From NCBI RefSeq assembly GCF_963675585.1, contig NZ_OY776414.1, positions 165,001 to 229,000 on the forward strand: a DNA stretch of 64,000 bases, written 5' to 3'. This DNA comes from an uncultured Draconibacterium sp. Its GTDB lineage: Bacteria; Bacteroidota; Bacteroidia; Bacteroidales; Prolixibacteraceae. The position numbers were made by a program, and so were the translations under genes. The notes below the pieces were generated by a model. That model was not told where the DNA came from. It did not search any database and saw only the letters and a list, made by a program, of their open reading frames with translations. Position 1 is the first letter of the stretch. Each line of letters starts with the position of its first letter. Of this stretch, positions 15,287 to 23,795 are shown in pieces.

Positions 15287-16999
15287 CTACTTTAACATCT
15301 CTGCTATTACCGGACGAGTGGATTGAATTCTTGCATAATCCAGTTTAAGTCCCAGTGGCTCATACACTTTTCCAAAGTAGTCGTATATTCCTTTTACGGC
15401 TTCAAAAGGCACCAAAACTGATTCAACAGCAGTTGAGCCTGCGTTGTTTCGAATTGTTTTATCGGCACCATTTGCCAACAGTGTTTTAACAACTTTGGTA
15501 CGGCAGAAAAAAGCAGCAGTGTGCAGCGCGGTAGATCCGTCGTTGTTGGTAACACTTAAATCGGCTCCGGCATTTATTAGTTCCAAAGCAATTTCGGTTT
15601 GGTTAAATACACAGGCAGTCATTAATGGACTTGATCCTCCTGCAGGTTCTTTCTCGTTAAGGTCAGCACCCGATTTTATTAATTGTTTGATGGCTTCGAG
15701 CTTGCCGGATATTACGGCGGCGTGCATACTTTGGGTGTTTTGAGTTACTGAGCTTTCCAGTTCTGTGTTTGTGTTTTGTTCTTTGCCGGTAGTTTCGGGA
15801 TATACTCTGAATGCAGCCCCTATAATTAAAACTACCATAACTGTTGTTGCAATTGTTTTCATATTTACTTGTTTTTGTTTTGTTAATCGCCACGAATAAA
15901 TAAGCATATTCGATAAGGCAAATGTGCTGAGTGTAAGTATCAAATATTTAAGCATTACAGGAATTGCAAAATCCATTAGAAACAGGGCAACAACTCCTAA
16001 AACGATTGTATGAATAATATAAACTGAATACGAATTCCGGTTGAGTTCGTTCGTTAAAGCATTGGTTTTGTTAAAGCTGTAACGAAATGCGTAAACCATA
16101 ACATATAAAAAGCTAAGCTGCGAAAGCAGTGCAGTAAGGTAATAAACCACACGGTCGGCGAACTCAGAAATATAATAGAAGTTACGGCTTGGATCGATTA
16201 AATTAAAAAAGATATTTAAGGCTACTGCGGTAAAAATACCAAGGGCAATTGTAAGAACCACATTTGCAATTATGTACAGTTTTTTGTTTTTAGCAGTGCT
16301 TTCAAAAACCTTGTGTTTGTAACAAAGTGTGCCCAGCAGAAACGCCATAAAATACAGCAGCAATCTTTCTCGCTGAAAGTGCAGAAGCGCAGAATCGAAC
16401 CAGCCTTTTAATCCCAGTGAAGAGATTGCAACACTATAAATAACTCCGAGCACAAAAGTGAGAATCACACCGGTTTTTAAGGAAATATTAAACGATAGGA
16501 TTCTGGTTTTTGATAAAGCCAGGTAGATAATCTGGAAGAGAAAAAGTACCGGTAAAAACCACAGCCAGTTTTGGGCAGGATTATTGGCATAAAAACTTAA
16601 ATCCGTTCCGGTTCTCTGAAAAAAATGAAAGTAAGTAACCCATTCTTCCTGCTGTAAACCTCTTGAAAAAAGGAAGATAAATTTATAGGCCGGAATTAAT
16701 GTGAATACTGCAATTATCCATGGCAGATAAATTCGTTTAAATTTTGACTTAATAAATTCAAGCGCCGATTTGCTTTTTGCCGAAATCGGAACAAAATATC
16801 CGGAGATAAAAAAGATCGTAAACATTACAAAAAGGTCTAAATACATACGTATCAAACCAATTGATTCGTTTTTTACAGGATCGTTTACGATCCAACTGTT
16901 GTTTAGTACCGATTCGTAAACCAATCCGGAATGCAGAACTACTACCAAAAAAATGAGAAAAGTTCTAAGGTTGTCTAAAAAATTAATTCGAGTTTTCAT
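15287..16999 (-). CDS. Acyltransferase-3 family membrane protein fused to ankyrin repeats
   Basis: A 570-residue protein. Residues 1-379 form a multi-helix acyltransferase-3 domain beginning NFLDNLRTFLIFLVVVLHSG (the catalytic His is in the V-x-x-H-S helix); such enzymes O-acylate cell-surface sugars. Residues 380-570 start with MKTIATTVMVVLIIGAAF, which looks like a complete signal peptide, followed by three or four ankyrin repeats (GADLNEKEPAGGSSPLMTAC; GADLSVTNNDGSTALHTAA; GADKTIRNNAGSTAVESV). The ankyrin half, if separate, would start at ATG 15862 and is preceded by an A-rich leader-like stretch with no stop. This suggests two formerly separate genes now read as one, or a membrane enzyme with a periplasmic ankyrin tail. 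Confidence 0.75.
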   Translation of the reverse strand: MKTRINFLDNLRTFLIFLVVVLHSGLVYESVLNNSWIVNDPVKNESIGLIRMYLDLFVMFTIFFISGYFVPISAKSKSALEFIKSKFKRIYLPWIIAVFTLIPAYKFIFLFSRGLQQEEWVTYFHFFQRTGTDLSFYANNPAQNWLWFLPVLFLFQIIYLALSKTRILSFNISLKTGVILTFVLGVIYSVAISSLGLKGWFDSALLHFQRERLLLYFMAFLLGTLCYKHKVFESTAKNKKLYIIANVVLTIALGIFTAVALNIFFNLIDPSRNFYYISEFADRVVYYLTALLSQLSFLYVMVYAFRYSFNKTNALTNELNRNSYSVYIIHTIVLGVVALFLMDFAIPVMLKYLILTLSTFALSNMLIYSWRLTKQKQVNMKTIATTVMVVLIIGAAFRVYPETTGKEQNTNTELESSVTQNTQSMHAAVISGKLEAIKQLIKSGADLNEKEPAGGSSPLMTACVFNQTEIALELINAGADLSVTNNDGSTALHTAAFFCRTKVVKTLLANGADKTIRNNAGSTAVESVLVPFEAVKGIYDYFGKVYEPLGLKLDYARIQSTRPVIAEMLK

Positions 17000-17227
17000 T
17001 GTCTTCTATTTTTTGAATTTTTCGATAGTGTAAAGGTCTTTCAAAGCGCGATGCAGGTACAATCAACTATGCGGAGGAATAAATCAAGTTTGCTGAAGCG
17101 CTTTAAATTATGATGCATGCATATAAATTATGACGCAAACCGTGAATTTTAAGCGAAAAAAAGGGAAGTAAAACTTATTTCGTATTTTTAAAAAAAATTA
17201 CCGTTTTAGTACAGTCAATTCACAACT

Positions 17228-19312
17228 ATGCCAAATTCGCGCTCGGATAAAAACGACTTTATTGAGAAAATAACCCTGATAATCGAAGAAAACATTTCGA
17301 ACGAACAGTTTGGTGTTTCGGAGTTGGCTGATGCGATAGGGATGAGTCGGTCGAATTTACTTCGAAAGGTTAAAAAACATACCGATCTTTCGGTGAGTCA
17401 GTTTATTCGGAATATCCGGCTGACCCTGGCAAAGGAGCTTTTGGAAGATACCTCGTATACTGTTTCCGAGATTTCGTACAAAGTGGGTTTTGGAAGTCCA
17501 TCGTATTTTATTAAATGTTTTGGCGATTTATATGGTTACCCGCCAGGAGAGACCACCAAAATGGAGCAGGAAGAAGTTGCAACAGAAGTTCCGGAAATTA
17601 AATCGGTTAAGACGAAGGGCTGGTTGAAATGGACTTTAATCGGCTTGCTTGTAATCGTTTTTGGCTATTTGATTTCAATATCGGGTGTGTTCGAAAGTGA
17701 AACATCGACGGCAGCTAAAACGAAACCGGCTAAAAAGTCGATTGCTGTTTTACCTTTTATAAATGATAGCAACGACTCATCAAATGTATATTTCATAAAT
17801 GGATTGATGGAATCCACGCTTAATAACCTTCAGAAAATAGAAGATCTGCGGGTGATCAGTCGGACTTCGGTGGAGAAATACCGGAGGAATTTAATAACGA
17901 CTCCCGAAATTGCAAAAGAATTGGATGTGACTTACCTGATTGAAGGCAGCGGGCAAAAAATCGGGAATCAGATTTTACTGAACATTCAACTGATTGAAGC
18001 GGCCACTGATAATCATTTGTGGAGCAAGCAGTACAAAAATAGCACGGAAGATGTTTTTTCTTTACAAGCCGAAGTGGCTAAAAATATTGCTGAGGAGATT
18101 CAGGTGATTATTACTCCGGAGGAAGTGCATCGGATTGAGAAAAAACCGACAAACGATTTGGTTGCCTACGATTTGTTTTTGCAGGGGCTCGACCTTTTAA
18201 ACAAACCGACTCCTGAAAATCTGGAAAAATCAATTCCGCTTTTTTCGAAAGCCATTCAGCAGGATCAGGAGTTTGCACGTGCATATGCCGCCATTGCTAT
18301 TGCTTATTATCTTTTAGACGAAGGAAAAGCCGAAAAGGAATTCTCCGATTCCATAAATTATTATTCGGACCAGGCCATGTTTTACGATTCGAAATTGCCA
18401 CAAAGTTTAATTGCGAAAGCCCTTTTTTATATGGAACATTACGAGTATGAGTTGGCTGTTCCGTATTTCGAAAAATCACTGGAGGTAAGTCCAAACAACG
18501 ATCTTGTTTTAGTCTTTTTAGTTGATTTATACGTCAATCATTTACCCAATTCGGAAAAATACCTTGAATATGCCTTAAAAGGGCTTGAAGTTGATATTGT
18601 TGCTGCTTACGATTCGGCAACCGCAAGTTACAGCTATTTACACATCAGTAATGCTTTTATTCAAGCAGGTTTTGTTGATGAAGCTGAAAAGTACATTGAC
18701 AGATCACTCGAATATTTTCCGGGTAATTTGTACTCGGAATACCTGAAGGCTTATATTTTGTATGCAAAGAATAAGGATTTAAATGAATTAAAAGACTTGT
18801 TACTGGCCACCTTTGATAAAGATAAAAGCCGGCTTGATATCCTTCAGGAAGTGGCAAAAGCTTATTATTATCTAGGCGATTATCAAACTTCGTATATATA
18901 TTATAAAAAGTTTACGGAGTTACGAGAGGCCTATAATCTTGAAATATACAATTCAGAGAATGCAAAAATAGCCTATGTTTTTGATCGGGTGGGAGAGAAA
19001 GAGTTGTCGGAAAAATACCTCGAAAAATTTAAGTCGGATGCAGATAATATGCAGTCGATTTACAAACATTACAACCTGGCCATTTATTATTCTTTCAAAG
19101 GAGAAACCGAAAAAGCCATTGACCACTTAAAACTATTTTCAGAAGAAGACAATTTTCATTTTTGGACAATTCTATTTACGCCCATTGAACCACTGGTCGA
19201 GAACGTGAAAAAGCATCCTGATTATAAAAAGGTATTTTCCCTGCTCGAAAAAAAATTCAGGCAAAATCATAAACGCATTGAAGCTTCTTTAAATGCTAAA
19301 GGACTTCTGTAA
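17228..19312 (+). CDS. Membrane-anchored AraC-type HTH regulator with TolB-like and TPR domains
   Basis: The 694-residue product has an AraC-type HTH_18 domain at its N-terminus (about 10-108: VSELADAIGMSRSNLLRKVKK and VSEISYKVGFGSPSYFIKCFG). A single transmembrane helix follows at about 132-155, then a FlgO/TolB-N-like domain (169-270, KKSIAVLPFINDSND to LWSKQYKN) and TPR repeats to the end. The topology places DNA binding in the cytoplasm and the TPR sensor in the periplasm. It is divergent from the acyltransferase-ankyrin gene with 228 bases between starts, so it probably controls that gene and possibly the hydrolase/barrel fusion behind it. This architecture is common in Bacteroidota. Confidence 0.87.
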   Translation: MPNSRSDKNDFIEKITLIIEENISNEQFGVSELADAIGMSRSNLLRKVKKHTDLSVSQFIRNIRLTLAKELLEDTSYTVSEISYKVGFGSPSYFIKCFGDLYGYPPGETTKMEQEEVATEVPEIKSVKTKGWLKWTLIGLLVIVFGYLISISGVFESETSTAAKTKPAKKSIAVLPFINDSNDSSNVYFINGLMESTLNNLQKIEDLRVISRTSVEKYRRNLITTPEIAKELDVTYLIEGSGQKIGNQILLNIQLIEAATDNHLWSKQYKNSTEDVFSLQAEVAKNIAEEIQVIITPEEVHRIEKKPTNDLVAYDLFLQGLDLLNKPTPENLEKSIPLFSKAIQQDQEFARAYAAIAIAYYLLDEGKAEKEFSDSINYYSDQAMFYDSKLPQSLIAKALFYMEHYEYELAVPYFEKSLEVSPNNDLVLVFLVDLYVNHLPNSEKYLEYALKGLEVDIVAAYDSATASYSYLHISNAFIQAGFVDEAEKYIDRSLEYFPGNLYSEYLKAYILYAKNKDLNELKDLLLATFDKDKSRLDILQEVAKAYYYLGDYQTSYIYYKKFTELREAYNLEIYNSENAKIAYVFDRVGEKELSEKYLEKFKSDADNMQSIYKHYNLAIYYSFKGETEKAIDHLKLFSEEDNFHFWTILFTPIEPLVENVKKHPDYKKVFSLLEKKFRQNHKRIEASLNAKGLL

Positions 19313-19321
19313 AATCAGCAT

Positions 19322-20572
19322 CTAGCTGTTTTCTCCTTTTAATTGCAAAAACCATAAAAGAGATGCAATTCCTGAAGGAAGTATTCCTGTTGTATGCGTA
19401 GCTCCGGCGAGTGGAAGCAGGGTGACTACATTAGTACTTGATCCCGACGTAATAAAATCGGCATATAAATTCGAAGTTACAATTGGCGGTACAAAGTCAT
19501 CTGCCGTTCCGTGCAAAAGTAAAGTTGGAGTCGATGTAAAATAGGCTTGCACACTGTTTTCCTCCAACATGTCTTTAATTCCTGAGAATTTAGCATCTGT
19601 TGTCCAGTTACTGATGTAATCAGCCGTAAAAAAGTCGGGCATCGAAGTCGTCAGCTGCGCATTTATCTCGTCGCCTGATTTAGTTCCATCATACAACGTT
19701 GGAATAAGTCCGGCGTACGGATCCTGAAGTACATCATTAATAGATGTATTCAGTTCCAGATTGATGTAGCTGTTAAATATGTAGCCTAAAAAGTAAGGCA
19801 TCGGGTAAGTTGTTAATCCGGTAACGTATTCGTTAATGGTAGTTAAATCATAAGGCCCGGCACCGCAAGCACTCGCCTTCAAATCAAACTCTGACGAGAA
19901 TTGCGATTCTATTGCCTTTTGCAAACACATGGTTGCCCATCCGCCTTGCGAGTAACCCGAAATGTATAAATCCTGTGTTGAGCTGATTGAGTTTTCTTCG
20001 GCTACCATTTCTTCAACCGCACGCAGCATATCCATAACCGTTTGTATAGTCGATTCCTTGTGAAGGTATGGATGAAACATATCATCGGCTTCACCAAAAC
20101 CAAGGTAATCGGGTAAGGTGATTATAAATCCGGTTGAGCCCATCATTTCCAGAATCTGAAATAGTTTGTTGTTGGTGTCAACAGTTGGTGCAGCACTGTG
20201 CAAGGTATTTGTTCCGTTCTGATAACTCAAAATGGGATAACTTCCATCCTGATCAGGCAAACATACAATTCCTGAAGCCGTTTTGGCTTCTCCGTTAAAT
20301 TCAGTGTTATAAATAATTTTGTACACTTTAACTCCCGATTCAATGTGCGTTAAAATTTCTTCCAATTGAGCGCTTTGTTCGGGATACAATATCGAAGCTA
20401 AAGTTAGATATGCAGAAATGTCAGCCTTACTGTACGATGTCACCAGTTTCGACTCAACAAAATAGGTGTTTTCACTTGGAACTTCTACATCGTCCATGCT
20501 ATTGTCGCACGAAACTGAAACAAACAGAACAAGGAAAAAATAGAGTGTGTAACGTAATAGTTTTGTATTCAT
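19322..20572 (-). CDS. Secreted alpha/beta-hydrolase lipoprotein (lipase/esterase-like)
   Basis: A 416-residue lipoprotein (signal ends in VSVSC, Cys22). The alpha/beta-hydrolase core has ILSYQNGTN (oxyanion region), TLPDYLGFGEADDMFHPYL, the nucleophile elbow GYSQGG (Ser208), the acid loop LLHGTADDFVPP and the late catalytic GATHTTG. The order of these motifs resembles secreted fungal-type LIP lipases and bacterial homologues. It probably hydrolyses esters on the outer surface or in the periplasm. It ends 9 bases from the end of the convergent regulator gene. Confidence 0.85.
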   Translation of the reverse strand: MNTKLLRYTLYFFLVLFVSVSCDNSMDDVEVPSENTYFVESKLVTSYSKADISAYLTLASILYPEQSAQLEEILTHIESGVKVYKIIYNTEFNGEAKTASGIVCLPDQDGSYPILSYQNGTNTLHSAAPTVDTNNKLFQILEMMGSTGFIITLPDYLGFGEADDMFHPYLHKESTIQTVMDMLRAVEEMVAEENSISSTQDLYISGYSQGGWATMCLQKAIESQFSSEFDLKASACGAGPYDLTTINEYVTGLTTYPMPYFLGYIFNSYINLELNTSINDVLQDPYAGLIPTLYDGTKSGDEINAQLTTSMPDFFTADYISNWTTDAKFSGIKDMLEENSVQAYFTSTPTLLLHGTADDFVPPIVTSNLYADFITSGSSTNVVTLLPLAGATHTTGILPSGIASLLWFLQLKGENS

Positions 20573-20798
20573 GGCTTGTGGTATTTCGATTTAATAAGTC
20601 AAATTTAGTGTAAATTATTGTACTTGTACACTTCTACAAACGAAAGCTTAAATTGTTTGAGCCCAATAAAAATTACCCGATTTTACAAAACTTATTAAAA
20701 TGTATAATCGAATTTATTAAATTTAGTGGCAGAATTGATCAGAACAGTACAGGTGTTTTGTGTTTTCTGATTATTAATTTCCACTAAATGAGTTCATT

Positions 20799-21512
20799 AT
20801 GAAGAGGATACTATTCCTTTCTTTTTTAGTTCTTTCCGTTGTGTTGAGTAAAGGTCAGAGTACAAAAATTATGTTGATTACAGGAGGACATGCTTTTGAT
20901 ACGCTCCAGTTTTTTCAAATGTTTGATGCTTTACCCGAAATTGAATATGAACACTTTGAACAGCCAAATGCAAATGCCGAAATTGCAAACGGAAAGGCTG
21001 ACGATTTTGATGTGCTGGTTTTTTACGATATGTGGGATAATATTTCTCAATCTGAAAAGATGGCTTATCTGAGATTAACCAAACAGGGAAAACCTTTACT
21101 TTTTTTACATCATGCTTTGGTCTCGTATCAGAACTGGCCTGAATTTGAACAAATAATTGGGGGGAAATATGTGCAAGAGGGGAAAAGAATTTCCGAAGAT
21201 GAAGTTTCGACTTACGAACACGATGTCTGGGTTTACTGTACCATAGAGAATTATACCCCGGTAACTTCAGGTTTTAGCGAATTACGGTTTTTTGATGAAG
21301 TGTATGGAAATTTTCGGATATCGGAAGATGTAAAACCATTGCTACGAACCAGGCATCCAAAAAGTTCGGATTTTGTGGCCTGGCAACATGTTTATAATCA
21401 ATCGAATGTAGTTTACATTCAATCGGGGCACGACCGCCGTACCTACGAGTCGGCGGATTACAGAAAGTTAATTTTACAGGCAATTAAATTTTTGGACAAT
21501 ACAAATGAATAA
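20799..21512 (+). CDS. ThuA domain-containing secreted protein
   Basis: A 237-residue protein with an N-terminal signal peptide (cleavage expected near VLSKGQS). It carries the ThuA glutamine-amidotransferase-like core: IMLITGGHAFD, FDVLVFYDMWDNIS, and PLLFLHHALVSYQNWPEF, ending with AWQHVYNQSNVVYIQSGHD. ThuA-like proteins are linked to carbohydrate use, but their chemistry is undefined. An MFS transporter gene follows after 61 bases on the same strand, suggesting a shared sugar-uptake role (inference). Confidence 0.88.
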   Translation: MKRILFLSFLVLSVVLSKGQSTKIMLITGGHAFDTLQFFQMFDALPEIEYEHFEQPNANAEIANGKADDFDVLVFYDMWDNISQSEKMAYLRLTKQGKPLLFLHHALVSYQNWPEFEQIIGGKYVQEGKRISEDEVSTYEHDVWVYCTIENYTPVTSGFSELRFFDEVYGNFRISEDVKPLLRTRHPKSSDFVAWQHVYNQSNVVYIQSGHDRRTYESADYRKLILQAIKFLDNTNE

Positions 21513-21573
21513 AACAGGGAAAGTGTGTTTTCTCTATATTTTATAACTAAACTTTAAACCAATACAACTGATT

Positions 21574-22896
21574 ATGAAAGGAGTAAATGAAAAACGACTG
21601 TTTGTGGCTGCATGCCTGGCACTTTTGGTAACCGCTATTACTTTTGCCATCAGGGCAAGAATTACAAGTGTATTTATTGACGATTATGGGCTGGCGAGTG
21701 AAGATGTCGGACGTGCAATGGCTCCGGCTTTCTGGGGATTTGCAGTAGCTATGTTTGCCGGCGGATATTTTATCGACATCGTTAAAACCAAATCGATTAT
21801 CTGGGCAGCTTTTTTTATGCATTTTATCGGTATTGTATTATTGCTGATGGCCAAAGATTACACCTCGTTATTTATTGCCAATGTATTTCTTGGTTTGGGT
21901 AACGGAAGTGTTGAAGCGGCTTGTAATCCATTGGTTACAGCTTTATTTCCCGATAAAAAAACAAAAATGTTAAACCGTTTCCATGTTTGGTTTCCTGGAG
22001 GAATTGTAGTTGGTAGTTTGTTAGCGGCTGCAATAATGGATTCTTTAAATTTACCCTGGCAGGTTCTGGTTGCCATGTTATTTATTCCACTGGCTATTTA
22101 TGGTTTCTTATTCTTTGGACAGGAAATTCCGGAAACGGAACGCGTGTCAACCGGTGTGTCGTACAAAGAGATGATGCGTAATGTGGGAGCGCCTGTAACC
22201 ATTACACTTACTGTAATTTTTATGATTTTAGTAGCTAACGTTGGTTCCATATCCGATGCCGTTACATCAAATTATATAACACCAATAATTATTATTTTAG
22301 TAATTGCCGTTGCAATTATTGTTGAAGGAAGATTGGTAAACAAGATTACCTTATTATTCCCTCTGATTTTCGGATGTATGTTATTATCAGCCTCAACCGA
22401 ATTAGGGACTACAACCTGGATTGAAAAACTGCTGGACAACAAGGGGATACACCCAATGATGATTTTGGCTGTTGTAACAGGTTTAATGGCAGTTGGCCGT
22501 TTCTTTGCAGGTAGCCTGGTTCATCGCCTTAATCCTCCAGGTGTTTTAATTGGATCAGCAATTTTCTCTGTGGCGGGTTTATGGTTGCTAAGTATTTCAA
22601 CCGGAGCAGTAATGACCGTTGTTTCTGCAGCTGTTTTTGCGGTTGGAGTTTGCTATTTCTGGCCTACCATGATTGGAGTAGCATCGGAATATGTGCCAAA
22701 GAGCGGAGCCTTGGGTATGTCTATTCTTGGTGGTGCAGGATTTGTAGCAACGGCTATGGTATTGCCCATAATGGGAAAATCGATACAAGATGCAGGTCCG
22801 GTGGAAACGATTAAAGGAATGTCGGTTTTACCAATGATTCTGGTGCTTGCATTTATTTTTCTTTATATCCTGGTTAAAAATAAAAAGCACGCTTAA
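21574..22896 (+). CDS. MFS transporter (sugar transporter-like)
   Basis: A 440-residue protein with about 12 hydrophobic helices. The N-terminal half shows FLGLGNGSVEAACNPLVTALFPDKKTKMLNRFHVWFPGG in its helix 4/5 region. The N-P-L-V, D-K and H-x-x-F/W pattern is reminiscent of FucP/GlcP-type hexose MFS carriers. It follows the ThuA gene and ends before a strong intrinsic terminator, so the two may form an operon. Substrate is unknown. Confidence 0.85.
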   Translation: MKGVNEKRLFVAACLALLVTAITFAIRARITSVFIDDYGLASEDVGRAMAPAFWGFAVAMFAGGYFIDIVKTKSIIWAAFFMHFIGIVLLLMAKDYTSLFIANVFLGLGNGSVEAACNPLVTALFPDKKTKMLNRFHVWFPGGIVVGSLLAAAIMDSLNLPWQVLVAMLFIPLAIYGFLFFGQEIPETERVSTGVSYKEMMRNVGAPVTITLTVIFMILVANVGSISDAVTSNYITPIIIILVIAVAIIVEGRLVNKITLLFPLIFGCMLLSASTELGTTTWIEKLLDNKGIHPMMILAVVTGLMAVGRFFAGSLVHRLNPPGVLIGSAIFSVAGLWLLSISTGAVMTVVSAAVFAVGVCYFWPTMIGVASEYVPKSGALGMSILGGAGFVATAMVLPIMGKSIQDAGPVETIKGMSVLPMILVLAFIFLYILVKNKKHA

Positions 22897-22922
22897 CTAT
22901 ATAAAACCGGCCACAAAAGAAG

Positions 22923-22958
22923 AACCGCATTTGAAACTCTATAGAATGCGGTTTTTTT
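22923..22958 (+). terminator. Intrinsic terminator after the MFS transporter
   Basis: A 9-bp perfect stem AACCGCATT / AATGCGGTT (22923-22931 and 22945-22953) is followed by a T-run to 22958. It lies 27 bases after the transporter stop. Confidence 0.88.
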
Positions 22959-23225
22959 ATGAATGGGGTGAGGCAATCCTTTATTCGAGTGAGAAAAGAT
23001 GAGTGAATTATTAATGGGATGGAATTTTATTCGGTTTTGCGTGGTGACATTTTGCTACGAAATAGCCGCTGAACGGAAAAAAGCCAACCTTTTTTAAGTA
23101 TATCGCCTTACTGTTTCGACAAAAAAACTGAGAGCATATAAGGACATTGCTGATTTTGATTGTTGCAGCTCAAAAAGCCATGAAATTATAGTGCAAGTTT
23201 ATCCGATATTTCTTTACTTTGACTT
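22959..23225. other. Gene-free stretch between terminator and structured RNA candidate
   Basis: No convincing open reading frame is visible on either strand. A TACTTTG sequence at 23215-23221 resembles a -7 promoter box but is one base short of the TAnnTTTG consensus; it would place a transcript start close to the first hairpin of the RNA candidate. Confidence 0.45.
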
Positions 23226-23389
23226 GATAGGTTGTTCAAACCTATTGTGTGTTTGGGGGTTAACATTTAAGGGCAGTTGCTGAACTGCCCTTTCTTAACC
23301 CCGCAACACATAAACTAAATTTGGCACAATTCTTTGTTCTTACCTTTGGTAAGATATACTTAAAAAGCAGCTGTTGAGCTGCTTTTTTT
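23226..23389 (+). ncRNA. Candidate structured small RNA with its own terminator
   Basis: Four consecutive hairpins occupy about 165 bases without an ORF. Hairpin 1 is ATAGGTT/AACCTAT (23227-23245). Hairpin 2 is a 19-position stem (23245-23263 with 23295-23313, two mismatches and one wobble) topped by a perfect 10-bp AAGGGCAGTT/AACTGCCCTT stem with a GCTG tetraloop. Hairpin 3 is CTTACC/GGTAAG with a TTT loop (23339-23353). Hairpin 4 is AAAGCAGCT/AGCTGCTTT followed by a T-run (23364-23389), a textbook terminator. I do not recognise a known family. A 6S-like RNA (for example 6S-Flavo) is one possibility to test, based only on the long broken stem. Confidence 0.55.
23364..23389 (+). terminator. 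Intrinsic terminator of the small RNA candidate
   Basis: A 9-bp stem AAAGCAGCT / AGCTGCTTT with a GTTG loop runs into seven T residues. No protein gene lies between this and the previous terminator at 22958, so it must end some other transcript. Confidence 0.85.
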
Positions 23390-23560
23390 GATTCTAAAGA
23401 GCAAGACGAATTCAACAATAAAAAGCTTTAAATCCGCTTTTTGATGAATACACAGATCACTTCCCTTATATTTTATATATGGTTTGCTTTGGCAAATCTT
23501 TTGAATGAAAAAAAAACATCTAATTTTTTAAATCGGCTTAGGTAATTTAGAATGAATTAC

Positions 23561-23568
23561 TATATTTG
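23561..23568 (+). promoter_or_regulatory. -7 box of the tRNA-Trp promoter
   Basis: TATATTTG fits the Bacteroidota TAnnTTTG -7 element and lies 17 bases upstream of the tRNA 5' end, a suitable distance for a short leader. No clear -33 TTG is visible at the usual spacing. Confidence 0.6.
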
Positions 23569-23585
23569 CACTCGCTAAAACAAAA

Positions 23586-23658
23586 ACGGGTGTAGCTCAG
23601 TTGGTAGAGCACTGGTCTCCAAAACCAGGTGTCGGGAGTTCGAGTCTCTCCTCCCGTG
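23586..23658 (+). tRNA. tRNA-Trp (CCA anticodon)
   Basis: A 73-base cloverleaf. The D-arm contains TAGCTCAGTTGGTAGAGCA. The anticodon stem CTGGT/ACCAG encloses the loop CTCCAAA, giving anticodon CCA for tryptophan. The T-arm contains GTTCGAGTC. The acceptor strands ACGGGTG and CTCCCGT pair apart from one T-T mismatch. The 3' CCA is not encoded. Confidence 0.95.
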
Positions 23659-23672
23659 CGAAAGCAAAGATT

Positions 23673-23712
23673 AAAGCGAGGTTTTACGAAAGTGAAACCT
23701 CGCTTTGTTTTT
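23673..23712 (+). terminator. Intrinsic terminator after tRNA-Trp
   Basis: A 12-bp perfect stem AAAGCGAGGTTT / AAACCTCGCTTT (23673-23684 and 23695-23706) is followed by GTTTTT. It lies 14 bases after the tRNA. Confidence 0.9.
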
Positions 23713-23795
23713 AGATCGATTTACTTCGTTATTTTAGTTTCCATCTTTATTATTTCTTATTCTTTTATCGTATTTTCAAGGCCAAAATAAAACCA

